Origin: Linnemannia hyalina
Lineage: Eukaryota > Mortierellomycota > Mortierellomycetes > Mortierellales > Mortierellaceae
Direction: 5' to 3'
Assembly: GCA_019671135.1 (NCBI GenBank)
Contig: JAHRHY010000024.1
Coordinates: 186,001 to 250,000 of the forward strand
DNA: 64,000 nucleotides
Under the pieces are notes generated by a model. The model searched no databases and was not told the DNA's origin. It saw only the letters and a program-made list of their open reading frames with translations. Made by a program: the position numbers and the translations under genes. Below, piece after piece: positions 12,001 to 25,796 of the stretch (positions are counted from its first letter, which is position 1; every line of letters starts with the position of its first letter).

Positions 12001-13449
12001 TTGAAGACAACGTTGCGGTAAACGTGGCGCTGCTTCATGTTGTGCTCACGCAGGACATGATGGACAGTCTGGATCGCGACATTGATTGGGATATGGAGGA
12101 CTCGGGAGTTTCCGCGGCTGATCTGTTATCTCAGCCAGATCCGTCTTCTGCGGAGGCGTCGACGCCGCCGAGCACCCCGAAGAGAGGCAAGGGACTCTCA
12201 AGAGTGGCTTCTACAGGAATCTCGACTCCGAGCCGCCGAGGCAGGTCTGAGGCCCTCTCATCCTTGGCACCAGCGACACCAACTCGACGTGGGAAAGGTA
12301 ACCAACTTTCTCATTTGGATGCAACACTATGAATCGTTCTTCTGGACATCACATCTCAGTCTACGGTCCATGTACTAATGAAATGTGTGTGGCTCTTTTT
12401 GGATTTTCATCATTTAGAAACAGGAATTTTCAAAGACTTCAAGTTTGTTATATCTCTGGGAGACGACGCTAAAGCGAAAGAGAAGGAGAAAATAGGTACG
12501 TCCTCAATGCTTCTCTACTTGTTGTTGGCCCTTTGCAGAGTATGATTGATCTGTTAATATAGTCTAACCGCCGATTATTACACTAATCTACGTACATAAA
12601 ATAGTTAAAAATATCAACGATGGCAAAGGGGAAGTGTTGGAGGACTTTTCAAAGTTGGTTGGCATCCAGCGGAGTGACCCACAAACGAATGTGGTTTTGA
12701 TCGCCTACACGCATCTTCGGACGCCAAAGTACATGGACGCGTTGGCCATGAATATTCCCCGTCTTTCATATCGTTGGGTTGATGCCTGCCTCGACGCCGT
12801 AAGTCCTCCATCTTTGCTCGGACCACGCTGACTTGTTCTGCTTATGAAACTCTTTGAAGTATTCTCTCGCTCACATGTTACGATTTTATTTGTTTGTATG
12901 TGTTACGAAAATAGGGCCAATTACTGCCTTATCATCACTACCGGCTCCCAACAGGATTTTCGAGAGAGCTGGGTGCCATTGTATCCACTGAGCCCATTGA
13001 CGACCGTGGCATTTTTGATGGTTTGCGGATTGGACTCTGCGGTAGTGACCTAATGGTATGGTGTACACTCCTTATTTTGATTGATATGTGCTGTGAGGCG
13101 AAACGAAGTACAGCTATGTCGGTCACTAATTATTTTTTTTGACACCTTTTTTTTTTACTTTGTCGTCTTCTTTTCACTCAATCGTAATCGCGAACAACAG
13201 AAAAAGTGGATGGACAAGCTGAAGGCAGCAGGAGCGACGGTGGTGAAGGTGACGGCGCGGTCGGGTCCGATGTCGTGCAACTATATTGTATTTGTCGGTG
13301 CGGATGAGCATAAGGAGTACTGTGACAAGCATGGACCCATGCCTTCGTTGGCGGAGGAGTGGTTGATCCAGTGTATGATCAACCAACGCATTGTGGCGGT
13401 TAGGGAGCACCCCACTTATACTGACTTTAACAAGCACCCTGATGCTTAA
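9002..13449 (+). CDS. DNA-damage checkpoint mediator, Crb2/Rad9/53BP1-like
   Basis: Nuclear adaptor that reads damaged chromatin and passes ATM/ATR signals to effector kinases (family knowledge). Exons 9002-9425, 9535-12297, 12418-12495, 12605-12798, 12915-13055, 13201-13449 join in frame to 1282 aa. The long N-terminal half is disordered and packed with SQ/TQ sites, notably tandem Gly-Ser-Gln units coded around 9917-10010, as expected for an ATM/ATR cluster domain. A Tudor-type module starts near residue 865 (DPVWAHWNKDYYAGTVEG, then YKVHFLDGD), with a second lobe to ~990. The C-terminus carries two BRCT repeats: GIFKDFKFVISL to YRWVDACLDAG, then a linker with LPYHHYRLPTG, then WMDKLKAAGATVVKV to LAEEWLIQCMI. 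Tudor plus tandem BRCT is the Crb2/53BP1 arrangement. The ATG at 9002 opens the frame; an internal ATG nearby is possible. Confidence 0.9.
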
Positions 13450-14327
13450 ACCTGTCGACCTTTTTTGTCTCTCTCTCTCTCTCTCTCTCTCTCCTTTCCC
13501 TTTCTATCTTCACGTTGCTCTATCTATAAGTATTGGTTATTTTGAGTAGAAAAGTAAAATACCACGCATCATTGCAAGTGTTTATGTTTTGTTTTGTTTT
13601 GTTTTGTTTTGTTTTGTTTTGTTTTGTTTTGTTTTGTTTTGTAGGGGTTTTATTTCTGGTTGATAAGTTATGATGGAGAGAATATAGGTTCAAATAGCAC
13701 CACCTGGGTGCTAATGACTTGCGAATATGGATGGATATGGATATGAATGGTTATGACAGAGGTATTGGGAAAAAGTATAGGTAGGTAGATAAGGGAGTTG
13801 GTACAATTGGGGGTAATTCTAAAGCAAAAGGAAAACAAGAGAACAAAAAGAAGAGCAAGATAGGATGGGGTAATGTGATAAGGTAGGGGGGGAAGGAAGT
13901 AGAGTATGTATGGGATGAGGTAAGGGGTAAAGAAGGAGGAAGTGAAGGGGCTGATCTACAGTATGAAAGGGAAGGAATCTAAAAGCAAAAACGAACAACG
14001 TCAACGAAAACGACAAAGGGAAGGGAAAAAAAGACGGAACTAAACAATAAAAAAGGACAGAGGGGGGGGGGGGCGACTGATGGGACAAAAGGGGAGGGAA
14101 AAGAAACAAACAAATGGGCGAAGCAAAAGAGAGGGGGAAAAGGCAAGGGTTTGATCGTTCGATGCATGGAACGAACAAAAATTTAGGTCGAGGGAATTTT
14201 TTTGTTTGTTGTCTAATCTGTGTGCGTGCACGCATGCATCCTGCTGCGTCACACACAGACACAACAAACACTCAGCACGACCTTTTTTTCTTAACTGCTG
14301 TGTAACAGTTCAGAGCAAATGGTCAAG
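13450..14327. other. Convergent 3' region with simple repeats
   Basis: Lies between the 3' ends of the checkpoint gene (+) and the zinc-finger gene (-). Contains a CT run (13468-13493), the TTTTG pentamer array (13586-13641), and a long purine-rich tract (13780-14130) that creates Phe/Pro/Ser-rich antisense ORFs without recognisable domains. Probably the two 3' UTRs and terminators. Confidence 0.55.
13586..13641. repeat. GTTTT pentanucleotide array, 11 units
   Basis: Eleven perfect GTTTT units, read directly. It lies about 140 bp past the checkpoint gene's stop codon. Shorter versions of the same pentamer occur at about 39586-39604 and, as AAAAC, at about 47683-47698. Confidence 0.95.
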
Positions 14328-14957
14328 TTAGACCATGATTGGAGGCCAAGGGGCACGCTTGGGCTCATAGGCGATCCACCCTTCAGGCTTGGGGATTGTC
14401 GTATCATACCGGAACGCATTCTCCGAATCATCCTTATGCTGCTTCAAACAATGCTCCCTCGTCGAATCCCTCCTCGCAGAGGAAGACTGGCAGTAGTTGC
14501 AGGTGTAAGGCTTGTAATCCGGGTAATGCGTGTCCCTGTGACGCTTGACGGGGTCCGATCTTGCAGAGTGGTAGTCGCAAGTGGGGAAGTTGCAAAAGTA
14601 ATGGTACGAGACTTGTTGACCCGGCTGCTGAGTTTGCTGTTGTTGCTGGGGCTGGGGCTGAGGGGGGAGGGCGGCTTGGGGATGCTGGTGGTGGTGTTGG
14701 GGCATGGTTCCTCCGTTAAGGTGATGGTGGTGATGGTGGTTGTGGGGGTGGTTTGGATCTTGGGGGTGGAGACCCATGGAAGCGGTAGAGAAGGAAGAAG
14801 AGGAGGAGCCAGAGTAGGAGGAGTCAGAATCGGAAGAGTCGTCAAAGGACATACTGGTGCCGTCATGGAGGTGGTAGCCGTTGTAGGAGAGCATGGCGGA
14901 GGGGGTGCAGGGGGTGTCCATGGATGCGAGGATTGAAGCTGGAGTAAAGTATGCCAT
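14328..14957 (-). CDS. Small C2H2 zinc-finger protein, putative transcription factor
   Basis: Single-exon 209-aa protein. The first 120 residues are low complexity: Ser/Asp-rich, then a His-run and a Pro/Gln-run. Two adjacent zinc fingers follow: C122-x4-C127-x12-H140-x3-H144 and C153-x2-C156-x12-H169-x4-H174, joined by a short YPDYKPY linker. The tail ends in a Trp/Pro-rich segment. This is a generic fungal two-finger layout. DNA binding is inferred from the fingers; target and pathway cannot be read from the sequence. The ATG at 14957 follows a GGTGTTG-rich leader and begins MAYFTPAS. The upstream region is unusually long and gene-free, which would suit a regulated transcription factor, but that is inference. 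Confidence 0.75.
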   Translation of the reverse strand: MAYFTPASILASMDTPCTPSAMLSYNGYHLHDGTSMSFDDSSDSDSSYSGSSSSSFSTASMGLHPQDPNHPHNHHHHHHLNGGTMPQHHHQHPQAALPPQPQPQQQQQTQQPGQQVSYHYFCNFPTCDYHSARSDPVKRHRDTHYPDYKPYTCNYCQSSSARRDSTREHCLKQHKDDSENAFRYDTTIPKPEGWIAYEPKRAPWPPIMV

Positions 14958-17835
14958 TTTTGGTGGTGTTGGTGTTGGGTTGTTGGAAGGGAGGTGTTGT
15001 TGGGGGTTGGTTGGTTGGTGGTTGGTGGTTGAAAGAGGGATTGAGAGAGAAGTTGAAGATAAGGATTGGGGAAAAATAGGAAGTGTGGAATTTGTGAGGT
15101 GGGGAGATGTGAATAAATGGCAATGGCGGGATGGAAGGTGAACGAGAGTGAAAGAAGATGTAATGTATTGGGTTAGATGGTTGGTTTGATAGTAATGCGT
15201 AGAAGGAAAAGCAAAAGGGCAGTAAGAACGCTATGAGGAGCCAAGTGGAGGCAACAGGGAAGGGATGTTGATGTTGTTGTTGTTTGTTGTTGGCGATGAT
15301 GATGGTGATGATGATGGATAGTTTGGGGAGAAGATCCGTTACCTTTATATACTTGGGTGGAGTTTTCTTGAAGGGAAGGTGTTACCCGAGAACTTGGTTG
15401 TTGATGCGGGAGGTGTGCTTTGGTACAGATGGACGTGTATGTGTGTGTGTCGCCTGTATGGAGAGGGAGGTCAAGGGAGGAGAGAGAAGGGAGTAGAATG
15501 TCGAAAAATAGAAAAAGAAGGATGGATGATGAGTACTGGTGAAGGAGGAGGAGGTTTGGTAGAAAAGGGAGAGGCAGGAGGTGGTGGAGCACAGAAAGTT
15601 GTCGAAAATATAGAAGAGAAAGAGGAGAGGGGAAGGAGAGGGGGTTGTGTGTGTGTTGATGATAAAGAGGAAGAAAGTCCAATGGGTACCAATGGTAAAA
15701 GACGTGAAGAGTAACAAGTCGACAGTGTCGAGATCATACGAGTGTGAAAAAAGACAAAGAGAGAGACCAAAAGAGAAAGGGAAAATTGTAGAATCGCCCA
15801 AGGGAGGAGTTCTTTTTTTTGTTGCAAAAGGGATTTCATTTCATTGAGCAATTGGGAAACGGAACAGTTGTCAAGGGACACAGCTGGACGCACAAGAGAG
15901 AGGAGAGGAGAAGCATATACGAAAATAAACATCAAACGAAAGCTCTCTGTTGCTTCTGTGATGTCTGTGCCCTGAGAAGTTACAATGTCTGTCTGTGTTC
16001 CTTTTTTCGTATTATTCTTGTCAAAGGGACAAAGGGCAAGAAGGATGAGCTGAGGTGAGATGAATCATCAATTGAACAGCAAATGCAATTGCGTTTGATG
16101 GACACATAGGAGACAGAAAGTGTTGTTGTGTATATGAAAGCGAGAAGGGGAGACGACCAAAGGGTGTGGGATGAGGGGTGAAAATAGAAATAGAAACAAT
16201 GACGAACAGAATGAAGTGTTCATTGATCCTTACCGGATGGAATCAGAATGCACTGACTGATTTACACTTTGTTGGTCTTAATGATTGATAGATGTGATCA
16301 GAAATGAAAAAGGGGGGAAGGGCTTATGCTTCCTGCTTATGCTTGTGATAGGGGTTTTGATTGCCTTTTCGTTGTTTCTGTTGCTGTACTTGCTTCTGTT
16401 GTTTGTTTGTTGGATCAGAAGATGTGGGTCGAGCGCGGATGTTGTTGGAAGAGGTATGTCCTGTCGTTAGTAAAATGGATGGAAAGTGCAGGTAGGGTTT
16501 CTTTGATGGTGTTAATTGGTTGTTAGCTGGCTGATGTTGAGGTAGTGGTGGTTGGTGGGTTGATTTGCTGAGGATGAGGGACGATGGTGTGGTGGGGATT
16601 GATTATTTATACTTCTTTTTAACTTGTCTTTGATCTACTTCATTCAAGGAAATAATAAAAGCAAGGGAAAAGGAAAAGAGGGCTTGTAGCAATATACCTA
16701 TGGGTATACATGTTAACTGACTTGGTCGTGATTGATTGACGTCGTTATTCAATTGGGATCGTCTGTTGTTTTATTCATAGAAAGTTGATCCGTATGTGTC
16801 TGTCTGTCTGTCTGTCAGTGTGTGTATGTACAAGTGTGTATTGATCTCATCCCTTGGCTCGCCGTGTCTGTCTCTCTTTGTCACCCTTGTGTGTATTTTT
16901 CGAGGAGACTTTATTTTTTCTTTTTCTAGGAGCTCGAAAAAAAAAGAAAGGGTTGCTGCTGCATCCAAAACAAAACGACCACAATAGAAACAACGACCCT
17001 GAAATTGTTTGCTGCATCCGAATTGAATTCGATTACACAAGGGGCAAGAGAAAACAAGAGGAAAGAGACGGGGGTAAAAACGAGAGAGCGAAGAAGGAGA
17101 GAGGAGAGAGGGAAGGAGGGAAGAGAACGAGCTACTCTCTCTGTTTGTTTGTTTGTTTTTACCCACAATTGTACATAAACAAACCTGTAAGGGAAGGCAA
17201 TGTGGGTGGGTAAGGTGATGCATGCACACACATGTCTCTCGTTCACTAATCGCATCTTGCTCTATACCATCTCTCACTCTCTCTCTTTGCCAATCCCTGC
17301 CTTACCTTTTGTTTTATGTTTTGCTTACACATCTGTTGATTGCGTACTCTATGAATCTGGGTTGGGTGTGTAATCTATGTTGTACAGCATGTTCAATGAT
17401 GAGTGAACATCGGACCACTGTCATTTGTTGCAACACTCAGGCAAGAACCAAAGCGCAGCCAAGCCGTACACGGAGCAAAGGGCGGAAAGCGACAATTACA
17501 CACTCACAGAAACAGATAAACGGGATCAAGATCAAGAAGGGACTTTCTTGTTTGTATGAGCTCAATGGGGACGGATGAAAGGGACTACAAGGAGGAGATG
17601 GATCCGAAAAGGTTGCTAGCAGCATTGAAAGATCCGAGAGGACGTTTTCTGTCGTAGCCCTTGTGAAAAATAGAAATGAGAGACAACAGACAACTGAAAA
17701 CAACCGTCAGTGGTTTGCTATTATGTGGCGAAAGCAGCAGACGAAGAGGACACGAAGGAGAGACGGAGGGGAAAAAAGAAGGGGAAAGAAAAGTTGAGGC
17801 AGAGAGGTAGGACGAAGGAGGAACGAGGGGCGACA

Positions 17836-17861
17836 ACACACACACACACACACACACACAC
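17836..17861. repeat. CA dinucleotide microsatellite
   Basis: About 13 CA units in the gene-poor region; no coding context. Confidence 0.9.
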
Positions 17862-18677
17862 TCTGCTACCTTCCAACAGTCGGCACAAGCGAGACGAAAT
17901 ACGTATTAAAGAAAGCGAAAGTGTGTCCACCTCTGAGGTAGATGCCACAATAGACAGTAAGTGCAAGGGCCGAAACAAAAAACACGGATCCAATGTCACC
18001 ATGGGCGAATGACGATGCTGGAAAACGATTATGAATGACGACGATGATGGTGGTGACGATAGGTACGAGTGATGAGATATCAATGCTGAATGAATGACTG
18101 AATGTATGGATCTGCTTGTACTCCCATTGATCACTACTTTGACATGCTGCCCAAGGGACAGAGAGTCTGAGGAACCCTTTGTGTTCAGGATAGATGCACG
18201 GTTGTTTCCTTCGCTCAGGGCTGGATGGGTGCTGACAGACTCTAACATTTTTTCAAGGAGGGGCCAAACAACAACTCAACAAATTGACACACATGTTCAT
18301 GTCAACATTAAGGCATGGACGGAACACAAGAAAATAAGGGAACACCGCTAAAAAGCTTGACGCGCACTACACCGACCGCCCAATTGAACAGTACACAAAG
18401 GCACAATGGACCCATTGAAGGAAGAAGAAGGGGGATAATGAGAACCCCGGTCGAAACGCGCAATCTAAAGTGTAACATGGATTTATTCAATCGTAATAAA
18501 TGAGCTTTTCGAGTAGAAAATAGCCATGAAACCAATATTTTTCCTTCTTCCTTCTTACTTCGCCTTCACTCTCGGCTTTTCTAATAACTCAAGCGCACCC
18601 ATCCCTCCCCTTTCTGGCAACAACGCCGGTTATAGACGAGAGAGAGAGGGGAGGGGCACGCAAGTAGCTTAGCCGGT

Positions 18678-18685
18678 TATATATA
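18678..18685 (+). promoter_or_regulatory. TATA-like element
   Basis: TATATATA in a GC-rich setting, followed about 60 bp downstream by ATG (18744) that opens a nine-codon segment ending at a GTATGT donor. Suggestive of a promoter but not proven. Confidence 0.3.
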
Positions 18686-18743
18686 CTTTGTTTTTCTTTC
18701 ATTACTCTGGCACCAGTCGTCTCTCTTCCATTCATAATAGCAT

Positions 18744-18883
18744 ATGTCGATGACGAATACTACGGAATTGGTATGTATATAATAGATCGCAATCTAAATG
18801 TTTCTAATGGTTAGATGGAATGGTCAATGCCCATCTGCATGTCTTCCACCCTTGTCCTCAATAGCTCGATGTTCAGCACTTAA
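18744..18883 (+). CDS. Candidate spliced micro-ORF (31 aa), very tentative
   Basis: ATG at 18744 reads nine codons to a consensus donor (GTATGT at 18771). A 44-bp putative intron with a CTAAT branch-like motif ends at TTAG (18814), and the frame then continues 22 codons to TAA at 18881-18883. The predicted 31-aa product begins MSMTNTTEL and has no recognised domain. The only support is the stacking of a TATA element, an ATG, a donor, a branch-like site and an acceptor. Chance is a real alternative in 7 kb of noncoding DNA. Confidence 0.15.
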
Positions 18884-20505
18884 CAGAATTATTTTCACAC
18901 ACGGACGGAAAGACGAGGGCATGGTGCGCTCATGCAAGCCAGCAGTAACCTAAATGCTTGAACACACATGGAGACAGACTTGAGCACGCTACTTCCATTG
19001 TCCTACCATCCTTCAAACAAACGGGTCCATCAGTCCCTTTTTACAACGCCAAACAAACACGCAGACCCTTGATGGAGAATAAACGCAAAGGGCAACAAAA
19101 GCGCATCCTGTAACTGCATCGCATTACCTACTCACCTCACATTGCGTTCCTTTTGCTGACTTGTGCAACAGACAAGCGAGCGAGTCCTTTTTTTTTGTCC
19201 AACCTAATTGGTCTTTTTTTTTTTTTTTTTTTTTTTGTTTATTTCGATGCAGGGCTTATGTGAGGATGGACATGAAAGTACATGTACAGTACATGCAAAA
19301 AGACAGCGGTCCAGTCCGTTTTCTTTGTTGTTGTGCTTGTGCTCGTGCTTGTGCTTTCTGCACTTGGACAAATCAATGCATCCTAACCACCTTCTTGCTC
19401 CCTTTTTTCTTTTGTTGGTATCGTATCCTTCTTTCTAACCCCCCCCTCCCTCTCTCCCTCACTTTCCCCTTTTGCTTCTAGTTCTACTTCTGTGCCTTTC
19501 TTACTTCGTTCCTTTGCCCCCGTTGGTCTTCCTCTCGTGTGTTCTGTACCCCCTCGAACAGATAAAAAAAGGAAAGAAAAAGGGACCAAAGGGGGCACTA
19601 TGAGAGATAGATAGCAACTATTTTCAAACTGACGATTAGTTTTCGTGATGGTTTGACATTGAAAATAAACGAAAAGGAAGGGATGCTATCTTGTCGCACA
19701 GACACCTACTGCGCGCTCACGTCCTCGCTTTCGCTTTCGCTTTGCTCGTCAATGGCCACCAATTGATACTCTGTGATCCATCTGTCTGACAGGCAAGGAG
19801 CGAGGCCGATGATGGAAAAGGGAGAGACGATTAGCTTCTCCTCCTCGTCTACCTCTCCTTGGTGTGCCCTTGTTTGTTTTTTTTTTTTGAGCTGAAAGCT
19901 GGTTCCGTTTCACAAAGACCAAAATAACGTGCAAGAACTCTTAGGATCCCTTCTGAGCAGTCAAGAAGTCTGCTCATCTTTCCTCCTCTTCCCATCACTC
20001 CTTTCTTTTCCCTTGTCTACTTTGCGACGTTCTTCTCCCCTTCCTCTCTCTGTGATGTGTTCTCAATCATCATCAGTATAATCGGTATCACCATTTTCCT
20101 ACATTGACCAATTGGTCCATGTCAGAACCTTTTCATACTATATTTGCCATAAGGAGAGGAAGAGGAAGAAAGGATCGGGACGCGATTGGAAGACCAGTTA
20201 GAGGATGAACGATGCTTGACAATGAAGGAGTAGTTGATGAACGCGAAGGGGGGAGGACGATGTTGCATTTTTAGTTCTAGAACAGAACCATTGCATCGAA
20301 TGACAATACAATTGAGATGCGCCTAGGACAGTAGTCCTACTGTTCACTCTTTCCTGCCTCATCATCCCATTCACTTCGCCATGCACAGTGAACCTATTTG
20401 TGTTTTGCAATCAATTGAGTTTTCGTTTATCTTTCCTTCATCCTTCTTGCATCACTCTTCTATTACTGTGTTTGTCGTTTTTGTATGTGTGCTCGGGCCT
20501 TGGCC

Positions 20506-20525
20506 GGGGGGGGGGGGGGGGGGGG
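20506..20525. repeat. Homopolymer run of 20 G
   Basis: Read directly. A G-run of this length may form a quadruplex and is prone to sequencing length error. Confidence 0.8.
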
Positions 20526-22087
20526 AGGTTTTGTTTAGATCACCTGCACCAGCACCCGTATTTACACCCGGGTATGCACTCACAACGGTTTCGTATCATG
20601 TCATGCCAGGTCAATCTCAAGATGCACAACTGTACAAAACAACAAAGCCGCAAAGAAGACAGGGAGATGGACACCTGCGAGGGCGAGAGAGAGGGAGGAG
20701 GATGATTATGAAAGATAGCTTTGTGTTTAGCATTTGCTTAGATGTGTGTCAACATAGATGCGCGAAAAAAAACCCCCCTCGCCAGATATACGTCCTGTCG
20801 GTTGAATGTGAAGCAGGACACATTTTTTGATTCTTTTTGCAAGATGAGCAAACGGAAGGATGGGCTATAGGCATGGATGATATATTTAGATGATAGACTA
20901 TGGGCACTCCTTGATGTTCGACACACCAAGCTTTGTTCGATAGTTCTAGTTTAATAGATGACCCGGATGTATGTACCCCCCGTCTCTTCCTCCTCTCTGG
21001 AGATTCCCTGATCTCCCTAACCCTTCTCTTTGTTGCATCCACCCCCGTCATTTTGTTTTTCCCCCTTCCCCTCGGAGTCGTTGCTGCTCTGTGGAGGATC
21101 TTTGATACGGGGGTATACTTCTCCCCAAAAATAAACCAGCGACTCTTACGTACACCGTTACACAGGGGGCCTCAACACAAGTGCTGATCAAGCAGTAGAC
21201 AAACAAACAAGGGCGTCTTTAACTTTGAGTATCTAGCTGTGGTAGATGAGTGTTTTAAGATGCCGTGGAGAAAAAAAGTGAAAAAAAATGAGATCTGTTT
21301 TAAGTGAGCGGTTGGGGTATTTTTGTGCGACCTGGCTTACTCAACCATATGGGGTACAGGGAAAGGTGTTTCAAGAACCTAGCCAGCCGTTTTGATATGC
21401 TATTTGCGCAAAACGCACACAACAAACGCAAAAAAACAGAGTCTGACCCCCCTTTTTTTGTCCTGTTTGTTATTGCTATGAGAGGTGAGTTTGAGAGCCA
21501 AGGGCGAGTGAGAGGGCGAAAACAAGCACCCTGCGATAGTAAAAATCCCAGGCGTTTCAATTATTGTTGAGTTGGTTAATGTTTTCTTTCGGAGGTGCTT
21601 GGAGGAACCCATTAACACGCGCCAATAGTTTCTTTTTTGCAACGCCTGGACACTGAAGAGGGGTGAAGGTGAGGAGTGAGGGTAAGTGGTTTGAGAACAT
21701 AACAGTTAAGAAGGAGAAGGGGGGCATGCTTTGTGTAGTATTTGAGTAGCGAGTTGAAGGTGGTTTTGCGGTTCAAGGGGAAAGGAGAGGAGGGGTTGTC
21801 GCGGGAAAAAGAAAAGAACGAACTCACCCCCCAAAAACAAACGAACGACAAGCGGGTAATTGTCCCTCGACCCTTTTTGTTTTTATTCGTCCTCGCGTTC
21901 CGTTCACACCCCACCCCTGACTGGAAAAGACAAACAGGTGCCTTGGATCGCGTCGTGTTCGCGTCATATGATATGAAGGGTATCATATTTCCAAGCCACC
22001 TTGACAACCATTCTAAAACCAATGTCACGTTTCCTCACTCCATTGCTGTTGCTTATTTTCCTCTGTTCGTTGATTTTCACGGACTGA

Positions 22088-23367
<1,280 letters not shown>

Positions 23368-23791
23368 GCTAGCTGGTTGTTGTCTTTCTTGGTGCCTCTC
23401 GAGCAGCTGAAAGGGCTTAGTTGCATGTGGTTATTGCGATATGGGCATGCACGCGAGCATGCAGTTTCACGGTCCCGGCATCGTTGTTTCGTTTATTTCC
23501 TCACTCCGAGTCAACAAATAAACAAACAAAAAGCACAGGCTATATTTTACCTCAATGTGATGATTGTCCCAAACATCCACGCTTGCACACGCCTACGCCG
23601 TGACTTTTTTAACCTTTGCGCCCTCGTCACAGGGAACTTTATTTTCTCGTTCACTCGCCATCGTCCCCTTCTTTCATCCACATCCACATCCGCTTTTGCC
23701 GTCACCTCTTCAACCACCATCGACATTAACCCGTCCACACCCTCCTCCCCTCCTTTTATTTTCCATCTCCCTAAACAACCAGCAAGCATAA
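23368..23791. other. Spacer between ZCCHC10-like and Sel1 genes
   Basis: 424 bp. Holds an ATAAACAAACAAA run (23518-23530), then CT/CCA-rich sequence before the next ATG. ORFs crossing it are out of frame with both genes. Confidence 0.6.
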
Positions 23792-25428
23792 ATGACACAG
23801 AAGCACCCAAACGTCCAAGCCATACGAGCCGTCTCCAGAACCAGTCGCCCCTCAACCCCAAACTCAGACGATATCATCTACATCCAGGTCTACACCGACC
23901 CGGAAACCAAGAACCAGTTCGTCCTCTGGGACGATATCCGACAAGTCTTTGGTGACGCCCTTCATGTCCGACACCAGGCCAAGGCGCTTCCCTTTCTGAA
24001 AGGCGCGGACTATCACCCGTATGTCTTGTGTGTGCGTGTCTCTATTGGAGCAATTGTTTCAAAATTGAAGTGGCGACTGTGGAAAATGTCAGGAACAAGT
24101 ATATCTGACTAGTGTTTTATTACTGGGGAATAGGTTGAAGCCGTTTCGGATTGCCGCGGTACCGAATGTTGTGCTGGATGTACATGTGAGCGAGCAAAAG
24201 GCTTCTTCTGCCACGCAGGCAGAAGTCTCTCCTCCTCTTCCTGCTATTGCTTCTGCACCTGCACCGCAACAACCATCGGGACTGGACCAGATTTGTCAAC
24301 ATGCATCGCACTATCCGAAATACGACCCTCTCACAGCTCTGCAGTCCAACCCCGCACCTCAACCACTGGCTCCAACTCAACAGCCATCTGTCGTGACGCC
24401 AGTTCACGTCCTCAACAACAATAATAAGGAAGCCTCCCTCAAGCATGTGGAAGAGGCGACCAAGAGAAGCACTAAAGCGGCCCATGTGGATTTGGAACAG
24501 TTGAACGAGCGGGGCGATACTTCTCCAGAGGATCACAAGAAGGTGGTGGAGTGTTACCTGATGAACAGTCATCGGGGTCTTACCAAGGCGTTGATCAGCG
24601 TGGGCGATTTGTTATTTGAGGGTCAAGGAGTTACGCAGGATAAGAAGGCTGCCCTTGGATGGTATCTCAAGGCTGCCTCTCAAGGGGATACCTTTGCCCA
24701 AGCCAAGGTTGATGCACTCTTATTGTAAGTACCCTGCATTGTCTTGCTGACAATTATCGACGAGATATGTGAGAGTGTTTATTCAAGATGCTAATATTTG
24801 ATTTCCTATGACATAAAGTAAGAGTAGTCGCGACGAGGTTCGGACAAGTGATCGTCTTGGAGATGCGTTCGAGAACAGTTCAGTATGCACAGAGGATACG
24901 TTGACGACGCGCGTGGTCGACGATGCCAGCACTGCCACGAGGGATTCAGGAGAGGAGAGAGACGTTATGATAGAATCCATTGCCTCCTTGACAATCGTCG
25001 ACCAACAGGACGACGACGACGAGCTACCACCATACGATTATCATCCAACCACGCAACCCCAACGCCCTCAACAACCCCGATCCACCTTCTCGACCTACTT
25101 TGAAAGCGACACCATCTCCATCGTGATCTGCGACGCCAAAGAAGGAAACAAGGACGCCCAATTTGCACTCGGAGAGCGATACAGGCTTGGGAAAGGTGTT
25201 CTACAGGACGATAAAGTGGCGTTGGATTGGATCTTGAAGGCTGCTCAACAGGGGGATGGGGCGGCGCAGTATCAGGCGGGGCAGATGTATGAAGAAGGGT
25301 TGGGGACGGGGACAGGGAAAGATTTGAATATGGGGTTGGCTGCGGCTTGGTATCGCAAGGCTGCTGAGGGGTGTGTTGCGGATGCGCAGGAGCGGTATAT
25401 GCGGTTGAGGGATATGGGGTATAGATGA
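23792..25428 (+). CDS. Sel1-repeat protein
   Basis: Likely protein-protein adaptor; Sel1 repeats are TPR-like helical hairpins (family knowledge). Exons 23792-24018, 24134-24724, 24819-25428 join in frame to 475 aa. The N-terminal ~80 residues form a compact segment (DDIIYIQVYTDPETKNQFVL, then WDDIRQVFGDALHV) that I cannot assign to a named domain. A Pro/Gln/Ala-rich linker follows. One Sel1 unit lies at ~235-272 (VGDLLFEGQGVTQDKKAALG then WYLKAASQGD), then an acidic linker, then two or three units at ~375-470 (ALGERYRLGKGVLQDDKVAL and MYEEGLG...AAWYRKAAEG). Each repeat carries the A-x-x-W-x-x-K-A-A core. No signal peptide or membrane segment. Specific role unknown. Confidence 0.85.
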
Positions 25429-25796
25429 ATACTGCAAGAGGAACGAGGACATAGGGTAGATAGCTTGTTGTCGAAACCTGTAGTATATAAAGTACTTCAT
25501 GCCAAAAGGCGCTGCTGAACATTATGTTTGTGTAGAATGTGAAGTCGCGTTTAATTGAAAGTCGAGCGTAAAAAGAAATGGCACATACGTCTTTGGAGAA
25601 CGAGGATAAATAGCTGAAGGTCGTCGCTACTACCGGTATCTCCCGCCTTTTATGGTCGTGTGGTATCGAGAACCAGCTTTGATGTAAAAAATAAAAATGA
25701 CGACCTATTTGCCTTATATCTCTGCTTGCTTATGCTCTATGGTCGTTTGAGTGTAAATATTATATGTTTATTGCTGTGCGAGGTTATCCTGGTTGT
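25429..25796. other. Convergent spacer between Sel1 and RidA genes
   Basis: 368 bp between two gene 3' ends. AT-rich, with several AATAAA-like strings near 25690. No ORF of interest. Confidence 0.6.

Noticed and set aside
13819..14271. 150-codon minus-strand Phe/Pro/Ser ORF
   Set aside because: Created by a purine-rich 3' region; lacks any domain and ends without splice support.
15173..15935. Overlapping minus-strand ORFs (169, 139 and 154 codons)
   Set aside because: Lie in CT-rich leader-like DNA upstream of the zinc-finger gene; low complexity only.
24965..25522. 185-codon minus-strand ORF
   Set aside because: Antisense of the Sel1-repeat exon with no domain of its own.
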